A stretch of DNA of 64,000 bases from NCBI GenBank assembly GCA_024138025.1, contig JAMXBD010000064.1, forward strand, positions 744,001 through 808,000, written 5' to 3'. The DNA comes from Combretum micranthum. Lineage: Eukaryota; Streptophyta; Magnoliopsida; Myrtales; Combretaceae. The position numbers and the translations under genes are program-made. The notes beneath the pieces were generated by a model. The model saw only the letters and a program-made list of their open reading frames with translations. It did not search any database and was not told where the DNA came from. Each line of letters starts with the position of its first letter. The first letter of the stretch is position 1. Shown here in pieces: positions 50,345 through 61,601 of the stretch.

Positions 50345-51612
50345 AGTCGGTAGGTTAATTTTACATTATGTTTTCAAGATGGTAACTCTGTCGTACTTTG
50401 TTAATATTGTATGAATCCGATTTCTCGTACAATTATTGCATCGTGGTAGAATAGTTGTATTCTGGTAGTTTGATTTTACATCATATCTTCTAGTGGTAAG
50501 TTTATCTAATTATGGCAATTTTTCTTAATTTGGTATGATGTAAAATTACTATAATTGGACAAACTTACCACCTAAAAAATATGGTGTAAAATCAATATAC
50601 TAGAATATAACTATTCTACCATAATACAACAACTCTACAATAGACCATATTAGCACAAAAGTATCATAACGTGACAAACTTACCATCTTGAAAAATATAA
50701 TGTAAAATTAACCTGCCAAAATATGACAATTATACTATAATACAACAATTCTACAACAGACCAAATTAAGACAAAAGCACTACAATGCAACAAACTTACC
50801 ATCTTGAAAATATGATGTAAAATTAACCTATTGAAATATGATAATTCTACCACAATACAATAATTCTACAACATGCTGGATTAAAACAAAATATCATAAT
50901 CTGACAAACTTACCATCTTAAAAATATGATGGAAAATTAACCTACTAGGATACGTCAATTCTATCACAATATAACAATTCTATGACATACTAAATTAAGA
51001 CAAAAGTATCATAATGTGACAAAGTTATCTTTTTGAAAATATGGTATAAAATTAACTTACCGGGATACGCCTATTCTACCACTACACAACGATTGTACCA
51101 CGTGCCAAATTAAAACAAAAGTATCATAATAACAAATTTACCATCTTGAAAATATGTTATAAGATTAACCTACTAGGATATGTCAATTCTATCACAATAC
51201 AACAATTCTACCACATACCAAATTATGACAAAAATATCATAATCCGACAAACTTATCATCTTGAAAATATTGTGTAAAATTAACCTACCAAGATACGTCA
51301 ATTCTACCATAATACAACAATTCTACACACACCAAATTAAGTAAAAGTACCATAATCTAACAAACATATCATCTTGAAAATATGATGTAAAATTAAACTA
51401 CCAAGATATGCCAATTTTACGATACACAAATTGAGACAAAAGTACCATAATCGAATAAATTTACTATCTTGAAAATATGATGTAAAATTAACCCACTAGA
51501 ATACGATAATTATACCACAATACGATAATTCTACCACATACATGATTAAGACAAAAGTACTATTATCGGACAAACTTACCATCTTGAAAATATGACGTTT
51601 TTAACCTATCAA
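50345..51612. repeat. foldback tandem array, 105-116 bp unit
   Basis: A unit beginning TACCATCTTGAAAATATGATG and containing TAAAATTAACCTAC and CAATTCTACCACAATACAAC recurs at 50681, 50797, 50911, 51026, 51139, 51254, 51367, 51472 and 51577, with periods of 113-116 then 105 bp. The first 180 bp (50345-50525) hold about one and a half units in the opposite orientation, so the array has inverted termini (TAGGTTAATTTTAC and TAGGTTAAAAACG). There is no coding capacity. It may be a foldback-type transposon; no target duplication was found. Confidence 0.75.
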
Positions 51613-51699
51613 AATTCAATGATCATGATTTAATTCTATCGATCTAACATTCCGAAGTCGTGACCTAAAATTAGGACATAACTTGGCAACTTAAGCAAA

Positions 51700-52703
51700 G
51701 TTTTTCCGCTAAATGAGCTATCATTTGCAAATTTCATTTCTCCTTTAGACCCTTATATTAGTTTGGAAAGCTAAACAACTCGATAACCAACTCAAAACAA
51801 CGATCAACCGTATATCCAACTTCCTTACAATGTGAACTAGTCAATTTGATCCCTGACTTTCCTCTTTCATCTTTCCTTTTAGCTTTTTCTTGGCTATTAG
51901 CAGCATATGCAATTCATTCTTTTTAATCTCCAAGTACCACTTCTAATAATTGTTTTTTCTTTCAACTTGACAAACCAAATAATATGCTTTACCAATCGTT
52001 GGCAAAAGATCCCTAGAGAGAATGTGACTCTTTAACACTATCAATAGTATCATTTAATCCCATGAGAAACTATACCAGCTTGTTCCCATTTTCGATTTCC
52101 AAAAACTTTTCTTTCAAGTCACAAGTACATTGCTCAACACGAACAACCTATAATTTCACTAAGATGCAACATTTTATCCCATAACTTCTTGAGCTTATTA
52201 AAATACATCGTAACAATGGAGTTTCCTTGTTTCACGTAAACAACTTCATTATAAAAAAAATACAACGAATCTCCACTTGTTAAACCAAACTTATCACGTC
52301 TTGTCATAATTTTCTAGCGGATTTCTCATGCATAAAATACCTCTTAAAGCTCCTTAGTCATGGAATTTAATAACAAACACTGTATCATGTAGTCACAGCT
52401 AATCCATCTATCATCTATGTAATCCAATGTCATCATTTTCTGGCCTTATGTAAGTTCCATCTGCAAAACCTAATGTGGATGTAGTGCAGAATGCCAATTC
52501 AATGGATTTATTTCAACATATGACGTTCAATTTATTGAATATCATATTGGTAATCTATGTACAAGGGGTTATCAGATCTAGATAAGAAGAATGGATAACC
52601 ATATCTAGAATCAACAACAAATAGTGAATTGTCCGTAAACTTCAACAAAACTAACCCCTAAGTGATTAGAATCAATCGAGTAACAGAATTATGATTGTTT
52701 ACC
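51700..52703 (-). pseudogene. copia gag remnant (UBN2-type)
   Basis: On the minus strand from about 52620 to 51850, pieces of a copia gag appear in two frames: DDRWISCDYMIQ near 52400, CTCDLKEKF and QFLMGLNDTIDSVK at about 52040-52140, and a Lys-rich end near 51880. Stops and frame changes make it non-functional. The PBS and LTR lie directly upstream. Confidence 0.8.
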
Positions 52704-52716
52704 AGCTCTGATACCA
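52704..52716 (-). other. copia primer-binding site
   Basis: Minus strand TGGTATCAGAGCT, a perfect complement of the initiator methionine tRNA 3' end, directly after the LTR terminal CA. Confidence 0.85.
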
Positions 52717-52957
52717 TGTAAAAGCATGCACAATATATATCTTGATAAAGACGAAATCGAATGGTAGAGAGAATGGAGTTGCAGAAGAAGACTCGTGTAA
52801 AAGAGATTTGATAGCTGCTGTAACTAAAAAATGAAGGGTGTACAGAAGAACTACACATGCAATGTCAGCTTGTGCTAAAGTGTATATATAAATTAATAAT
52901 CACATGTGAGTAATAAATATTCATGTGTCTGATATTGTTCATTGCGTATATACAACA
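52717..52957 (-). repeat. 5' LTR of copia element
   Basis: 241 bp on the minus strand from TGTTGTATATACGC at 52957 to CTTTTACA at 52717. It shares GTGCTAAAGTGTATATA with the LTR at 37080-37710, so the two copia relics are related. Its outer end is about 315 bp from the stop codon of the DUF212 gene. Confidence 0.75.
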
Positions 52958-53013
52958 ATAACATGTAATTGAAAGCTAGAAAAGAAATTAAAAACAAAGA
53001 AGAAAAGAGGGCT

Positions 53014-53019
53014 TTTATT
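53014..53019 (-). promoter_or_regulatory. candidate polyadenylation signal of the DUF212 gene
   Basis: AATAAA on the minus strand, 254 bp past the stop codon and just before the copia LTR. Confidence 0.3.
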
Positions 53020-53272
53020 ATGTCCTGCCAGTACACCTTCCTGAAATTATTAGATCTGTTTGTTTACAGGATGGGAATAATAGATATATTACAAGCATAT
53101 GAACACGGTCCCTGCAAACAACTGTTGCCATCTAGCATCTCAAGCCCGCCGAAGAAATTCCAACCTTCTTCCAGGTTTGCTGCCGATAAATATGATCTTT
53201 TCTTAATTATCAAAAAAAATTATGATCCTCTCTTTCAATATGGTAACTAGCATTTATCATTCTGGTTCCTAG

Positions 53273-53329
53273 TTAAGTGTTCCTCATCAAGTATGCTACT
53301 AGACATCCCAACAAAGCACCAGCGATGAC
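53273..53329 (-). CDS. DUF212 gene exon 5
   Basis: 57 nt, VIAGALLGCLVAYLMRNT then TAA. Acceptor TTTACAG. Homology to the family C-terminus identifies it. Confidence 0.88.
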   Translation of the reverse strand, partial: VIAGALLGCLVAYLMRNT

Positions 53330-56300
53330 CTGTAAAAAGAGATATTGAATTACTGGTAATATATCCTGAGCGAAAGCCTATGTATCACTAGTTAAAACAC
53401 ACATGGGGAAGAATCTGCCCGTCGCAAAGAAGGTGAAACTGATAGGATAATCTCCATTATTCAAGACATTTCGAATGAATAAAAGAAACGAGAAAAGCAA
53501 TTTTGTTCATAAATATGAGTAGAAGTCACAGGCACAAACTAGGACAAATTTCATGTGCATTTTAAGAGGAGAAAAAAACGAAAAACATCCTTATGACCCT
53601 CCACTCCACTTTGGGCTTAGACTTGACCGCTAGCATTTCTAGGCAATCTTCCCACCTGGAAAGCTATCAAGTTAAAGGGCTCACAAAATGCACAAGGTGC
53701 TCCCTGGCTACTGGCTAGGGCGCCATAGAAGGAAGCATTCAACTTGTCAAAATATTTCGCTAGAACCAATCCTGTAATGTGAGAAATCATTCAAACACAA
53801 AAATTAAAGCCGACTGCAACTGATCTGAAGTGGCGTGTGCCCAAGTAATTCGCGCAGTGGTCTAACACTTGATAGAGGATGCTCTGGTGGAAACTCACAC
53901 ACAATTTGATTAAGCAACTGCAGCAGAAGAAAACTTATTGCATGATCAGATAAAATCAAAATTTATGTTTTAAGATTTAAGAAGGACAAATCAATACATA
54001 CCTCAGCTTGACGGCCAGCATGAAGCCTGACCCCTGAAGCATCATACATCACCTATATAATGTTTCATAAATGGATCAATCATACACTGCTTGTTAACAG
54101 TTTCAAACACTGCAAAGAGATTGGGTAAAGAAGAATGTCTAGAAGAACAGCCATAGACTAATTATTATCCAGAACGTAAGCAAATTACTTTTTTTTTTTC
54201 CTTTTTTTTTTTCTCTGATTTGATAAGCAAACCACTTAGAAATAGATTTATCAACAAAAATAAGAAAGGCCCTCAGTGCAAAAAATGATATGCATGCCAG
54301 CAAGAGGAAAGTAGTTAAAAAAAACTGGAAAAACTTACAATGCATGCCAAGACCACTGCAAGGGCAAATGCAGACCCTCCTGTTCCTTCTTGCAGACCTA
54401 TTGCGGTTGCAAGGGCAGAAACTGTAGCAGAATGAGATGAGGGCATTCCACCAGAGCCAAGCATTCTTTTCGAATCCCACCTTTTCCTTACACCTGAGTG
54501 CCTAGCAGATATACCAAACTAATCAGCAACCAAATATTGCTCTTGCAATGAACAAGATTCCCCTTATATCAAGGAATGCTAAATCTCTTCGCAGTTTCTA
54601 TGCAAAATTTTCCAACAGCAGCAATCAACATGTATCATAACATTTCTTTATCCACTCATTAGAGGAAAAGCCAGGCACAACAATCAGCAAAACTTATGTT
54701 CTTAAAAAGGAATATTAGATCAGGAACAAGAAGGTTACTAATATTTATAAGCCAGATGGTACCAGGAAAAATTAGCCTGTGACAAATCAAATATAAGCGC
54801 ATTTTCCCTTGGAAGAACTAGCCAATTTCTAAAACCATGATTATAAACATGGACACGTGACATCCACTTGTTAATCTCAAATTTGAGGTGAGTAAACACA
54901 GCTACAAATCAAACTAAACTAAGGCCTCGTTTGTTTGCAAAGTGTTTTCTGGAAAAAGACTTTCAGTATTTGTCGGTGTTTGTTTTAATGGAAACCGCTT
55001 TTTAAGTGGAAAACTAAATCCCGTGCGTAGAAAATATGGTCCTGTTAAAACTTATATTTCCTGTATAAGATAGAAAACAACTTTCCATTCTGAAAACTGT
55101 AAGTCGTTTTCGTATCTCCATCTCAAAATAAATCACCAATTCACACGCAATATTTCTAGGTGTACTGTAAATATCATGCCACCTCTTACGGTTGGATAAG
55201 TATGACAAGATTGATCAAATATGTTTGCAGCCTTTCAATATATATTTGATAGCCTTTAATGTTAAAATAATGCCATTAACTTCAACGTCATTTGTTTTGA
55301 AAGGTAAGCTTTCTCCTGACTTGTTTAATTTTCATTTGATTTGTTTCTTTCTATTAGTCATTATTATTCTTTATTTTCCTTATTTATTATGTAAGTAACA
55401 TGTTAAGAATAATATTTTTTTTTCCTTTAATAAGGATGATATTAGAAACCTCAAATAGAATGAAAAAAAGTATTAATATTTGTTTTTCATTCCCTCCTCG
55501 TATGAATAATTTGGAATTGCTATATTCGATGGTGTAGCAATTAAAGCAGCTAGATATTATCATAACTTGTGTAAGTTCTTTTGTATCATGAAGCAGTAAT
55601 AGTTCCATGTGTGGTGTGAAATAGAAAAGGTTGAAGAATTGGTTTTTCGTTATATTTATAATTTTAAACTATGAAATTATACAAGAACTTAAAAGACTAT
55701 ATAAAACTTTTTAGAATTCCATCACTATTTATCATTGACTTTTTTGCTAGAGGTAAAATTATAAATAAACACAGGCAAGACAAATGATGAAGAAAACAAG
55801 TCCACAAATTTGTCCAATAATATAAGATAAAATGTATGCATGGACTTCAATTTTTTAAAAGCCGAGTACTTTCCTTATTAAAGTAGATTCATTACCATGT
55901 TCAGTCAATATAAATTAAATATACATATTACCATATGACGAATGATGTATTTTCTTACTGATATGAAATGAAAGCATAAAAGCATTATAAATGCTTCATT
56001 TGTTAATGTAATTTCCCGGTATGAGAGAATAATTCAATGTAATGAGACATTTGCATTGGAGTTCCTTTTTCATATCTATTATATTATGTTTTGATCTCAT
56101 AAAAATTATCACGTATATATGTGCACCAAATATTTATACGATGGAATAAATAATTATTTTATTACTACATAGTATATGATGAATCTCCTTTGTCGATATA
56201 ATAATAACAAGTAGAAATAGAGAAAAAGATAAATTACCATGTTAATGATAAAATGATATAAAAAATTAACAGAAGATTGGTAAGAGAATACTCATTCTTT

Positions 56301-59300
56301 GACTTTCTACTCTAGTAATCTAATTTCCTTATAGTAATTCGATTCTTAATTTATAGCAGATTTGGATCAATCTTTACATGTCTTTTTACCAAAGTATGTA
56401 CATTTAATTTTGTTAGTATGTTTTTCCTTTGAAGAATTTTATTGTGTGATAGGCTTTGTGCTCTATGTTTCATTTTTTTTTTTTTGACATTTTGTCATAT
56501 TATTTTACAAAATTAAACCATTTGATAGTTTCACCATTTTCCTCCATAGATCGATGAAAATGAAATTTTTACCGCTGTACCTGGCACAGCAGAAGTGGTT
56601 ATTTCGATTGGGAGCATCATAATTGGGCAAAAACAATATAAAAATAGTATTCCAAGAAGCCACGTGTTAATAAAGAGTATGAACGAGAATCGTATATGAA
56701 TCATATCTTATATAATGAGATATCCATTACATTAATCAATTACGTATGAGGCCAAGGGCATTCTTTGACTTATGTAGGATACTTAAAGAGAAAAATATAA
56801 TACATCAAACTAAAAATGTTAATTAGAGAACAAGTTATGGTATTTTGTCATTTGCTTGGGCATAATGTGAGATATAGAGTGATAGGAGGAGATTTCATAA
56901 TCTATTGCAACCGTAAATCGATATTTTTTTATCGTTTTGAAAGCAGTTTCAAAGTTATATAAGTATGTTGTCAAAGCACCAAGTGATGGAGTACCTTCAG
57001 AGATAGTTAATAATCAGAGGTTTTACCCATATTTCAAGGTATGACTTTGTAACCATAGAATCCATATTATATAGTTTAAAAGATGAATATAGTCTATTAT
57101 TTATGTGGGTAATTAATATTAGGACTGTCTAGGGGCAATAAATGGCACACATGTTCGTGCATTTGTTCCATCTGAAATACAAGGACGAAAGGAAGGCACT
57201 ACACAAAATGTTCTAACTGCTACAACTTTTGACTTAAACTTTGTTTATGTATTGGCTAGATAGGAAGGATCAACACATGATTCCCGTTTTTTAACTGATG
57301 CTCTTTCAAGGCCTAGTGGGTTTAGGATACTAGAAGGTATAGATAACTTAATTTAACATATGAATTTTTTTCATTGCCATAAAATAATATATTATTGTAA
57401 TTTGTAGGTAAATTTTACCTTGGGGACACTGGATATGGTATTCGACAAGGAATTATATCTCGTTATAGGGGGGTTAGATATCATCTTAAAGAGTTTAGTT
57501 ATGATCGTCCCCCATAAAATGCAAAAGAGTTGTTTAATCTTCGTCATTCATCCTTGCAAACGACTATTGAAAGGGGTTTTGGAATTCTTAAAAGTCGTTT
57601 TTGCATATTAGATGCAATGCCTTATTGGTCATTTGATATACAAACAAGTGTAGTTTTGGCTTGTTGCATCCTTCACAATTTCATAATGGGAGTTGATCCA
57701 GTTATAGAAGAATTATCACAAGATTTGGAATTACAAAGAATAAGTCAATTATGTCAACGAAGCCAAAGAGAAGAAAGGGAAGAAAATCGAGAATGTTCTA
57801 AGAAAAGAGATGAAATAGCAAATGCAATGTGGATCAATTATAGAATAAATAGGCATAATAATTAGTTTTTTCAGTTAATGAAGTGATGTCGTGCAATCAT
57901 TTAATGTTACTGAACTTGTGCAACATATGTAAATCAAAGTTAAATTTTATCTTTTCTATTTATTTGAAGCCATTTTGTGTCATCAGTGCTATTTATTTTC
58001 ATAATTTTTACTTTAAATTTGAATTTTCTTGTCATATTGTGAGTTGTATTATGTTGTAGCAATGGGAAAAAATTATGTGAAGGAGGGAAATGGTGGTGAC
58101 AAGGATACAAAAGTTAAAAACTTCAGGTAGTCAAGACCAATGGAGGATTTAATGCTTGAAATTTTAGCAGATGAAGCACTTAAGGGTAACAAACCTTCAA
58201 CTACATTCAAACCATTATCTTTTGCTTAAGTAGCAGGGGCAACCAACGAAAAATTTGGAGTGAGCTGTTTTCCAGATCATGTAGGGAATCATCTTCGTAC
58301 CATATAAAATACGTAGGCTACCATTCAAAAGTTAAGAAATAAAAGTGGTTTTGGATGGAATGATGAGTTAAAGATGATTACTGCAGACAAGGATGTTTTC
58401 AATGAAGAAGTGATGGTACGAATCTATTTTTTTTTAATTATCTCTATCAATTTTTATTAAATATATTTTTAATTGTTTATGTCTTAAGTAAATCATTTCT
58501 TTTCATTGCGTTTTTTGTAGGCGCATCCAAATCATGAGAAATATTTAAATAAAAAGATTGCAATGTACGAGGAAATGGCATTGGTTGTAGGAAGGGATAT
58601 TGCAATTGGTGGTTTTGCTAAGCAATTGGGAGAATTCGACTTGAATTCAGAAAATGCGTCTCCCCCTCTTGATTTGGAAGAAGATGATGAAAATGGTGTA
58701 AATGGATAATCTTTCAATCCATCTAACCAACGTTTACATAGGAAGCGAAAACTCAGTAGTGAGACATTTGAGAACAAAATGCTGGATCACATTAGTGAGG
58801 TAGTAGGAGCAACCAAAGAACTAAGTAAGGACAAATTGGATGTGCAAAAGCTTTATGATGAGGTGATGAAGATGGAAGGATTTGATAAAATTGCTTTGTC
58901 ACCAGTATTTGATTACTTGGTTGAAAATGAAAAGATTGCAAAAGCATTTTTGATCAAAAGTGATGAACTTTGACACATATGGATTAATGGTTTCATCAAA
59001 AGACTTTGAGGCACACTTATTTCTAGCGATTTGAATTCTGTTATTTTCTATTTAATGAAATACTATGGCATAAACCTTCTTTTAGTTTTTTTTTTTTTTT
59101 TATGGTCTAAGCTTATGCTAGAATAGTATTATTTTTCTTTTTATTTTATTGTTAGACATTTTTTAGCATCTAGCTTATGGTGGAAATGTATTATTTTTGT
59201 TTTTAAGTTTTTGTGTTGACCAATGTTTAAATAATACAATGGCATTTTATTACCATGAAAATGCCATCTTCATGGTTTATGTCTTTGTGTTAACTTTAAA

Positions 59301-60917
59301 ATTGCAAATTTATATATTGTTAACTAACAAGTGATGGGTTTTTATTTTTTATTTTTTAAATGACACAAATGTTATATACATTTGAAAAAATGAAGGAGAT
59401 CCCTGATAGACTATTCAAAGTCTACCAGAAAAAAAAAAAGTGTTATTTCATTATGGCATTAATTGTATTTGATACTTTGTAGACAAATATGTATTGTAAA
59501 TGCAGTAAATACATAATATTACATGTTGTATGGAATTTTTTATAAAAGTCCTTCTTAAGGAAACATTTAATTTTTCAATTGGATTAACGAAATTTTTTAT
59601 GATTTTAAATCTTAACAAGAGATATGTACTAAGATTTTAAACATTTTTTTCATGTCAATGTAATTAACAAACATCGGAAAATGTTTTCCGGAAAATTTCA
59701 TGAAAACAATCAAACACTTAAAAATATACTGTTTTTCAGGAAATAATTTTAAGGAAAACCTTTTCTACTAAAACTATTTTTCCTCGAAACAAACAACACC
59801 TATGGGTGCCATTACTTGTAATAAACCTTTCGATAATTTTTCATGTTGTAATTTCTCCACACAATGTTCAAATGATATTGCAAATCTCAAGGAGATACAA
59901 TTACCAGTGGCTCTTAACATTAAGTGATGGTGGGAGGTGACTCTAGCAGCTGACCACTAATAGTTGTGGGCGACAACCACGGATATAATGAGTGGAAAAT
60001 AAGGAAAATAAGGGAAATCAGTTCGTCTTTCCATCATTTGCCATTGATCTTTTTGGTCATAATGGTATCCTAACTTCACCTGTTGTACCATCTATTAGTA
60101 ACCACAACCAAAATGTGCTATACTAATGTCCAGAACTCTGTAAAGATTCAATTTTATTTAACAGAGAGATATGCAAAACACATTATTCTGCAAAAGCAAA
60201 TGCACCCTAATAATTTTTCTTACACATTTAATAGAATGACAATTTTTTTTTTTAAATTTAAATCAACTATCCTCTTAAAGAACAACACTGAAATGACCAG
60301 CATTGCCATAAACCTCTCAAAACAGTCATACCATTTCAAGGGTTCGTGTTCGAGGCATCAGTCCTTCACAATGGACAATGACTTAGAAACTACATAAAGT
60401 AGAACTTATATAATATTTATGCATTATGTTACATCACGTGATTGGTAGCTGCGACATTAACAGTATTTCTTACTGTTTTTAACCTAATTCCCCAATTTTC
60501 AACACGTTTGCCATGAATGTCAGCAGATTGAATAACAATTAAGCTATCTTTGGATTAAATTTCAAGTCTCTTTCATCACATTCAATCTACATGTAAGTAA
60601 CTTGTCATCAACATCACATTGTAGATTGAAATATAGAAGCGCATCTATCAACCACAAATACCGACAAAAAATATTAATAACCTAATTATATCATACCACA
60701 TATACATATTCATGTAATATACAAACACATATATGTACAGAGAGAGAGAGAAAGAGAGGGACCAGGTAGTGAAGAGCTTGAGGAACTGAGCAAGAGCAAA
60801 AGCAAGGAAAGCCGAGATAAAAGGCAGATTATACGGTAGAAGGGAATGTGGCGATGATGATGATTGTGAGTCCGTTGATGACGACACCATATCTCCTACC
60901 GTGACCACCTCGTTCAT
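53273..60917 (-). CDS. DUF212 protein, acid phosphatase/vanadium-dependent haloperoxidase-related
   Basis: Small membrane protein of the plant DUF212 (PAP2-like) family; no established reaction. Coding join on the minus strand: 60917-60763, 54501-54339, 54052-54002, 53917-53825, 53329-53273; 519 nt, 172 aa, the usual family length. An acidic, Ser-rich N-terminus (1-25) is followed by a hydrophobic helix ending FLKLFTT. Next come RKRWDSKRMLGSGGMPSSHSATV (57-79, family signature), a second helix (about 90-106), VMYDASGVRLHAGRQAE (107-123), LLNQIVCEFPPEHPLSSVRPLRELLGHTPLQ and a C-terminal helix VIAGALLGCLVAYLM. Intron 1 (6261 bp) holds a Harbinger element. The exon 4 donor is AT instead of GT, so the last exon may be mis-spliced. 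The exon 2 acceptor (TGCTAG at 54502) is the best in-frame choice; another AAG lies 14 bp downstream. Confidence 0.92.
53825..53917 (-). CDS. DUF212 gene exon 4
   Basis: 93 nt, LLNQIVCEFPPEHPLSSVRP onward to GHTPLQ. Acceptor GCTGCAG. The expected donor after CAG reads ATCAGT at 53824-53819, where GTCAGT would be canonical. Confidence 0.88.
54002..54052 (-). CDS. DUF212 gene exon 3
   Basis: 51 nt coding for VMYDASGVRLHAGRQAE. Acceptor ATATAG, donor GAG|GTATGT. Too short to stand out as an open frame. Confidence 0.92.
54339..54501 (-). CDS. DUF212 gene exon 2
   Basis: 163 nt, HSGVRKRWDSKRMLGSGGMP onward, ending LACI with donor ATT|GTAAGT. Confidence 0.85.
56816..57865 (+). pseudogene. Harbinger transposase (DDE_4 type), degenerate
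   Basis: An N-terminal part REQVMVFCHLLGHN at 56830-56880 is followed, after an intron-like gap near 57036-57125, by the nuclease core: GAINGTHV (codon 57141-57143 is Asn where the first catalytic Asp is expected), STHDSR near 57279, GDTGYG with Asp at 57425-57427, and the IERGFGILKSRF block with Glu at 57569-57571. It ends ACCILHNFI and a charged tail, stop at 57863-57865. In-frame stops occur, for example at 57261-57263. A second intron lies at about 57339-57408. Inactive by these changes. Confidence 0.85.
58062..58973 (+). pseudogene. Harbinger Myb/SANT-like ORF1 protein, degenerate
   Basis: The second Harbinger protein, which in this superfamily binds DNA and helps the transposase. Two exons, 58062-58415 and 58521-58973, with donor ATG|GTACG and acceptor TTGTAG. 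Exon 1 has the Myb_DNA-bind_3-like core (DLMLEILADEALKGNKPSTTF, then FGWNDELKMI). Exon 2 begins AHPNHEKYLNKKIAMYEEM and has an acidic linker and a helical tail ending LIKSDEL. Stops in exon 1 (near 58128) and at 58708 inactivate it. Confidence 0.82.
60763..60917 (-). CDS. DUF212 gene exon 1
   Basis: 155 nt from ATG 60917 (MNEVVTVGDMVSSS), ending two bases into the Trp52 codon, donor CTG|GTCCCT. A GA/CT microsatellite follows immediately in the intron (60738-60758). Confidence 0.9.
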
Positions 60918-61100
60918 TTCTCCCTACAACCTAACCCTAATCCTAGCACCTAGGCCTCTCAAAATGGACAGATTTTTCAAATTCAAAGCACGATCGATTC
61001 GCCACAAATGCCAGGGAACAGACCGATCGCCGATCGTCGGATCAATTTACTCGCTTCTCTCTCTCTCTCTCACCCTCCGCTTTTCTGGGCGCGTTATGAA
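60918..61100 (-). promoter_or_regulatory. 5' leader of the DUF212 gene
   Basis: The minus-strand sequence upstream of ATG 60917 has a GA-repeat at 61057-61071 and GC-richer sequence to about 61100, typical of a plant 5' UTR. An open frame on the opposite strand (60901-61143) is taken to be a by-product. No TATA box can be assigned with confidence. Confidence 0.35.
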
Positions 61101-61601
61101 TTTGGAAGAGTTCGAGAGAAGAATAGATTCCTTTCTTGGCTAAGCACGGGATAAATTTAGATGGGCAAACAGTATGAGTTGAATGGAAGAAAAAAACAGC
61201 AGGAACGTGTTTGCATGCACCATAGGTATTATTATTATTATGCAACGAATATAATAATGGATTAAGGGAAAAAAACAATAACTTTTTTTCAAAAAAAAAA
61301 AAATCCAAAAAATAAGCAATTTAAACTTGTCAAATGACTGACTTGATTCTTCAAGAGATGACGATTGTGTAAATAGAACAAAATACACCAACCTTGTTAA
61401 CTTTACAATACTAATCTCGTCTATTTCAAAAAACGAGTTCAACTTGTCTAAAATTGGAATTATTTTTATCTTAGTGACAAATTTATAATTTTTTTTGAAA
61501 AATATATATTAATTTCCATTTCCCACCAATAATTGGGTAAATTCGACATTGTATCGAACCTAAGTTTTTTTTTTTTTTTTTTAAATAAGCTCTTATCTTA
61601 T
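61101..61601. other. upstream intergenic sequence
   Basis: AT-rich with several A and T runs (61285-61310, 61566-61582). Presumably holds the DUF212 promoter; no element could be assigned. Confidence 0.4.

Larger units (their letters stand above)
54923..59800 (+). mobile_element. PIF/Harbinger transposon in DUF212 intron 1
   Basis: 4878 bp, opposite in orientation to the host gene. Inverted ends GGCCTCGTTTGTTT on the left and GGTGTTGTTTGTTT reading in from the right match at 11 of 14. Flanks are TAA on the left and TAT on the right, one base off a 3-bp Harbinger duplication. Both standard genes of the superfamily are present, transposase (56816-57865) and Myb/SANT-like (58062-58973), each broken by stops. 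54990-56700 and 59000-59700 are AT-rich non-coding. Confidence 0.85.

Noticed and set aside
50681..51600. Regularly spaced repeats that look like a CRISPR-type array
   Set aside because: The whole 105-116 bp unit is repeated with drift, there are no unique spacers, and the window is plant nuclear DNA.
52704..52716. tRNA-like TGGTATCAGAGC sequences as tRNA genes
   Set aside because: Only the 12-13 base primer-binding complement is present, directly beside LTRs; no cloverleaf can be formed.
52969..53250. Plus-strand open frame of 93 codons
   Set aside because: It overlaps the antisense of the DUF212 3' UTR, shows no motif, and its composition is that of AT-rich UTR.
54139..54480. 113-codon minus-strand open frame
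   Set aside because: It is the wrong frame across exon 2 of the DUF212 gene and its intron; the correct frame gives the conserved family sequence.
60901..61143. Plus-strand open frame of 80 codons
   Set aside because: It lies antisense to the start codon and 5' leader of the well-supported DUF212 gene and has no recognisable domain.
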